NCBI RefSeq assembly: GCF_007828035.1
Contig: NZ_VITV01000008.1
Location: 248,001-312,000, forward strand
Source of the DNA: Nitrospirillum amazonense
GTDB lineage: Bacteria; Pseudomonadota; Alphaproteobacteria; Azospirillales; Azospirillaceae
Direction of reading: 5' to 3'
DNA length: 64,000 nucleotides
Below are positions 61,573 to 64,000 of the stretch, piece after piece; the stretch's first letter is position 1; each line of letters starts with the position of its first letter. The notes below the pieces were generated by a model that had not been told where the DNA came from, searched no databases, and saw only the letters and a list, made by a program, of their open reading frames with translations. The translations under genes were made by a program, and so were the position numbers.

Positions 61573-63342
61573 TCAGAACTTCTTCACCGGGATGTTGTGC
61601 TTGATCAGGGCGTAGCCCACCTGGCGCGGCGTCAGGTTCAGCAACCTTGCGGCTTTGGCCTGCACCCACCCCGCCGTCTCCATCGCCTGGATCAGGCGAT
61701 CCCGTTCCGACAAGCCATCGCCCTGGGCCGCAGCACAGGTTCCCGCCTGCGGGCAGGTGGCCGGAGGGCCATCCCCATCCCCCAACGCCGCGGCCGGCTC
61801 GATCGGCACCGGCTGGCGGAGCGGGAGGGGCGTGGGCGCCGAGGGGCGGGACATGATCTTGAAGGCGCTGCCCGGACCGATGGCCCCCTTCCACAGGGTG
61901 GAGGACAGGCACTCGTCATGCCGGCAGGCGAAGTCGTCCGCGATGATGCCGGCGTCCCGCGAGAGGGTGGCCGTCCGGCGCACGCAATTCTCAAGCTCCC
62001 GCACGTTGCCGGGAAAGTAGCAGCTTTCCAGGACGGCGTAGGCGGAGCCGGTCAGGCTCTTGCGCGTGCCGTGTTCCTCATTGAAGCGCTTCAGGAATTC
62101 GCGGGCCAGCAGGGTGATGTCTTCCCGGCGGTCGCGCACCGCCGGCAGGAAGATGGAGACGACGTTGATGCGGTAATACAGGTCGGCCCGGAACTGCCCC
62201 CGCGCCACCGCTTCCTCCAGGTTTTTGTTGGTCGCGGCCACCAGCCGGACATCCACCTTCAGCGTGCGCGAGCCGCCCACCCGCTCGAACTCCCCTTCCT
62301 GCAGGACGCGCAGCAGCTTGGCCTGGAAGGCGCCCGAGATTTCCCCGATCTCATCCAGGAACAAGGTGCCGCCGTGGGCCAGTTCGAACCGGCCCTTGCG
62401 CTGGGACAGGGCACCGGTGAAGGCCCCCTTCTCATGCCCGAACAGTTCTGACTCCAGCATGCTCTCGGGCAGGGCGGCGCAGTTCAGCTTCACGAACGGG
62501 CCGCCGCTGCGCGGCGACAGGTCGTGCGTCGCCCGGGCGAACAATTCCTTGCCGGTGCCGGATTCCCCGCGCAGCAGCACGGTGGAATGGCTGCGCGCCA
62601 CGATCTTGATCTTGTCGATGACCGAACGGATGGCCGGGCTGTTGCCGACGATGCCCTGGGGCCTAACCTCGCGTTCCGGCCGTGCGGTTTCGATCAGTTC
62701 CTTTTCCAGACGGCGCTGCGCGCTCATCAGCCGGTCGCGATCCCGGCCGATCAGGTCGTGCAGGCGCACCGTCTGACCCACCAGGTTGGCGATCATGACC
62801 AGGAAGCGCACATCCTCATCCAGGCGGAAGGTCGCCTTGCCCTCCCACGTGCGGTCCAGCGTCAAGGTCCCGATGACCCGGTCCCTTTCCTTGATGGGCA
62901 CGCCGATGAAGGACACGCGCGAGCCGGCACCCCATTCCACGGCCGACCAATCGTCGAACAGGGGATTGTCGGCCACGTTCTCCACCACGACCGGCATCTG
63001 CGTCGTGACGATCTGGCCGATGGCCCGTTCGGGCAGCCGGTCGAAATGGCTCTTGGCGTTCTTCTCCGTCCAGCCCAGGCCCACCACCACCTGGGGTGAG
63101 CCGTCATCGCCCAGCAGGGCGATGATGCCGTGATGCATCTCCAGGAAGCTGGAGAGCAGCGCCAGGACATTGGACAGCGTCGTTTCCAGGCGGGTGGGCA
63201 CCGCCAGGATCTTGGAAATCTCGTACACCCCGTGCAACGCTATTTCCGCGCGGGAGGAGAATTCACCGGCACGCGACCGATCGGCCGCCGAGGGCGGGCT
63301 GGATGTCGCGGACGCGTGAGAGGCGGAACCAGTCATAGGCAT
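61573..63342 (-). CDS. nifA: NifA, sigma-54-dependent activator of nif genes
   Basis: 589 residues. An N-terminal GAF domain (about 35-180) is followed by the AAA+ sigma-54 domain: [13 protein letters not shown] (Walker A), [10 protein letters not shown] (sigma-54 contact GAFTGA) and [12 protein letters not shown] (Walker B). The linker has the full C-X11-C-X19-C-X4-C motif (from ESCYFPGNV to CRHDEC), the mark of oxygen-sensitive alphaproteobacterial NifA. A Pro-rich linker and a Fis-type HTH ([27 protein letters not shown]) end it. It should act at the TGT-N10-ACA sites reported here. Confidence 0.97.
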   Translation of the reverse strand: MPMTGSASHASATSSPPSAADRSRAGEFSSRAEIALHGVYEISKILAVPTRLETTLSNVLALLSSFLEMHHGIIALLGDDGSPQVVVGLGWTEKNAKSHFDRLPERAIGQIVTTQMPVVVENVADNPLFDDWSAVEWGAGSRVSFIGVPIKERDRVIGTLTLDRTWEGKATFRLDEDVRFLVMIANLVGQTVRLHDLIGRDRDRLMSAQRRLEKELIETARPEREVRPQGIVGNSPAIRSVIDKIKIVARSHSTVLLRGESGTGKELFARATHDLSPRSGGPFVKLNCAALPESMLESELFGHEKGAFTGALSQRKGRFELAHGGTLFLDEIGEISGAFQAKLLRVLQEGEFERVGGSRTLKVDVRLVAATNKNLEEAVARGQFRADLYYRINVVSIFLPAVRDRREDITLLAREFLKRFNEEHGTRKSLTGSAYAVLESCYFPGNVRELENCVRRTATLSRDAGIIADDFACRHDECLSSTLWKGAIGPGSAFKIMSRPSAPTPLPLRQPVPIEPAAALGDGDGPPATCPQAGTCAAAQGDGLSERDRLIQAMETAGWVQAKAARLLNLTPRQVGYALIKHNIPVKKF

Positions 63343-63417
63343 CGCACGAATCCTTTCGTGTCCCGAGGCCTACCGATGCGGCGGCGCGGCCCCCGCCAAC
63401 TGCCAGTCCAGTCAAGT

Positions 63418-63440
63418 ACCTGCAAGCAAGCTTCGCAGGT
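63418..63440. promoter_or_regulatory. Inverted repeat upstream of nifA
   Basis: ACCTGC (63418-63423) and GCAGGT (63435-63440) flank an 11-base spacer, about 75-100 bases before the nifA start. It could be an operator or a leader hairpin. Confidence 0.4.
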
Positions 63441-63471
63441 GCAACACGAGACCGCAAGTGAATTCACAATA

Positions 63472-63510
63472 TTCAATCAGCAAAATATTATGTTCATTCA
63501 GCAAACTATT
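63472..63510. repeat. Imperfect direct repeat in the nifA upstream region
   Basis: TTCAATCAGCAAAATATT (63472-63489) and TTCATTCAGCAAACTATT (63493-63510) match at 16 of 18 bases with a 21-base period, that is two helix turns. The stretch is markedly AT-rich. A regulator of nifA may bind here. Confidence 0.6.
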
Positions 63511-63528
63511 CTTTGAGATCCATTTGAT

Positions 63529-64000
63529 TCATAAGGCCGTTATAGTCACCTGTATATCGCGCGGCTTGGCGAAGAAGGGGGCCGAGGTAACCAGCGTGTC
63601 GGCACCCGCCTTCGCATATGCACCCGCGTTCTGGGCAGTGACGCCACCGGCCGCGGCGACGACTGGCCGGCCGTCCACGCGCCGGGGCAACCGGCGCACC
63701 AGCCGGTGCACCGCCTCGGGCGCAAACTTTTCCAGTTGGATGACATCGACGTGCGCGGCGGCGGCGGCCAGGGCATCCTCCTCGCTGGTCACCTCCACCA
63801 TGACCGCGCGCTCCGGCGCCGTCCGCTTCAGCCGCGCGATAGCCGCCGCCAAGTCATGCGGCGGATCGAAAAACACCCGATGTTCCGGGAACAGCAGGAT
63901 GGTGTCGGAAAGCCCCAGGCGGTGGATGTCCCCACCCCCCGCCAGCACCGCCTTGCATGCCAGCTGGCGCGTGTAGGGAACGGACTTGCGGGTGCACAGC
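63529..64000 (-). CDS. modD: ModD-like protein (quinolinate phosphoribosyltransferase fold), partial
   Basis: The C-terminal part only; the frame is open to the right edge (CTRKSVPYTRQLACKAVLAGGGDIHRLGLSD). The segments LLFPEHRVFF, VMVEVTSEEDALAAAAAHVDVIQLEKFAPEAVHRLVRRL, VVAAAGGVTAQNAGAYAKAGADTLVTSAPF are the NadC/ModD barrel end. ModD is the NadC-like protein encoded with molybdate transport genes; its function is not settled. NadC cannot be fully excluded, but the Mop/NifA setting favours ModD. It ends 186 bases before nifA. Confidence 0.85.
   Translation of the reverse strand, partial: LCTRKSVPYTRQLACKAVLAGGGDIHRLGLSDTILLFPEHRVFFDPPHDLAAAIARLKRTAPERAVMVEVTSEEDALAAAAAHVDVIQLEKFAPEAVHRLVRRLPRRVDGRPVVAAAGGVTAQNAGAYAKAGADTLVTSAPFFAKPRDIQVTITAL

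Overview
The window is about 64 kb of very GC-rich DNA densely packed with genes. It looks like an alphaproteobacterial diazotroph of the Azospirillaceae/Rhodospirillales type; a Nitrospirillum-like organism is my best guess from gene content, not a proven assignment. The main grounds are an oxygen-sensitive class of NifA (interdomain C-X11-C-X19-C-X4-C), nifB-fdxN-nifZ-LRV-nifT genes, sigma-54 promoters, and many TonB/Tat-dependent and secreted enzymes. I see no rRNA, tRNA, CRISPR array, transposase or integrase.

Layout. 1-16 kb: a peptide and amino-acid catabolism locus. It holds a secreted RidA-like protein (cut by the left edge), a Tat-exported class V PLP enzyme, a tandem-fused ornithine cyclodeaminase, two Lrp/AsnC regulators, two M61-like PDZ metallopeptidases, two S10 serine carboxypeptidases, a class I/II aminotransferase and a TonB-dependent receptor. 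Several of its operons carry the same two-part AT-rich upstream motif, so they look like one regulon. 16-24 kb: a secreted protein of unknown function, tyrS, and a sulfonate operon ssuA-ssuD-ssuC-ssuB followed by a YdhS-like flavoprotein. 24-30 kb: ilvE, an MhpT-like MFS carrier, two small genes (HTH-like; degenerate nucleotidyltransferase), enoyl-CoA hydratase, a GntR regulator and an alpha/beta hydrolase. 30-35 kb: a TetR-controlled tripartite efflux pump (EmrA/EmrB/NodT type) with two matching operator palindromes. 35-46 kb: membrane PQQ glucose dehydrogenase, otsA, stress-type DUF892 and DUF3775 genes, a secreted GH31 glucosidase, cysE and a TehA-type channel.

46-64 kb: the nitrogen-fixation part. 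A sufB-sufC-sufD-sufS-sufU-sufT operon is read leftward from a textbook sigma-54 promoter with a NifA upstream activator site (UAS). A truncated hemoglobin reads away from the same UAS. Next comes a leftward run nifB-fdxN-IscA-TPR-LRV-nifZ-nifZ-DUF3024-like-small protein-DegT-like-ferredoxin-small protein, then a nifT-SIR2 pair, a DUF2478 gene, mop, nifA and modD (cut by the right edge). nifHDK, nifENX, nifUS and nifV are not in the window.

How it fits together. NifA with sigma-54 would switch on Fe-S supply (SUF, two ferredoxins, IscA), FeMo-co precursor synthesis (NifB), P-cluster/NifDK maturation helpers (NifZ, NifT), and oxygen or NO handling (truncated hemoglobin). Mop, ModD and DUF2478 point to molybdenum handling. 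The three leftward sigma-54 promoters are nearly identical 15-mers. The least understood members are the SIR2-like protein, the DegT-family protein that lacks the PLP lysine, the TPR protein and the small unnamed proteins. These, with the apparently nif-controlled SUF operon and the peptide-catabolism regulon, are the best candidates for undescribed biology.
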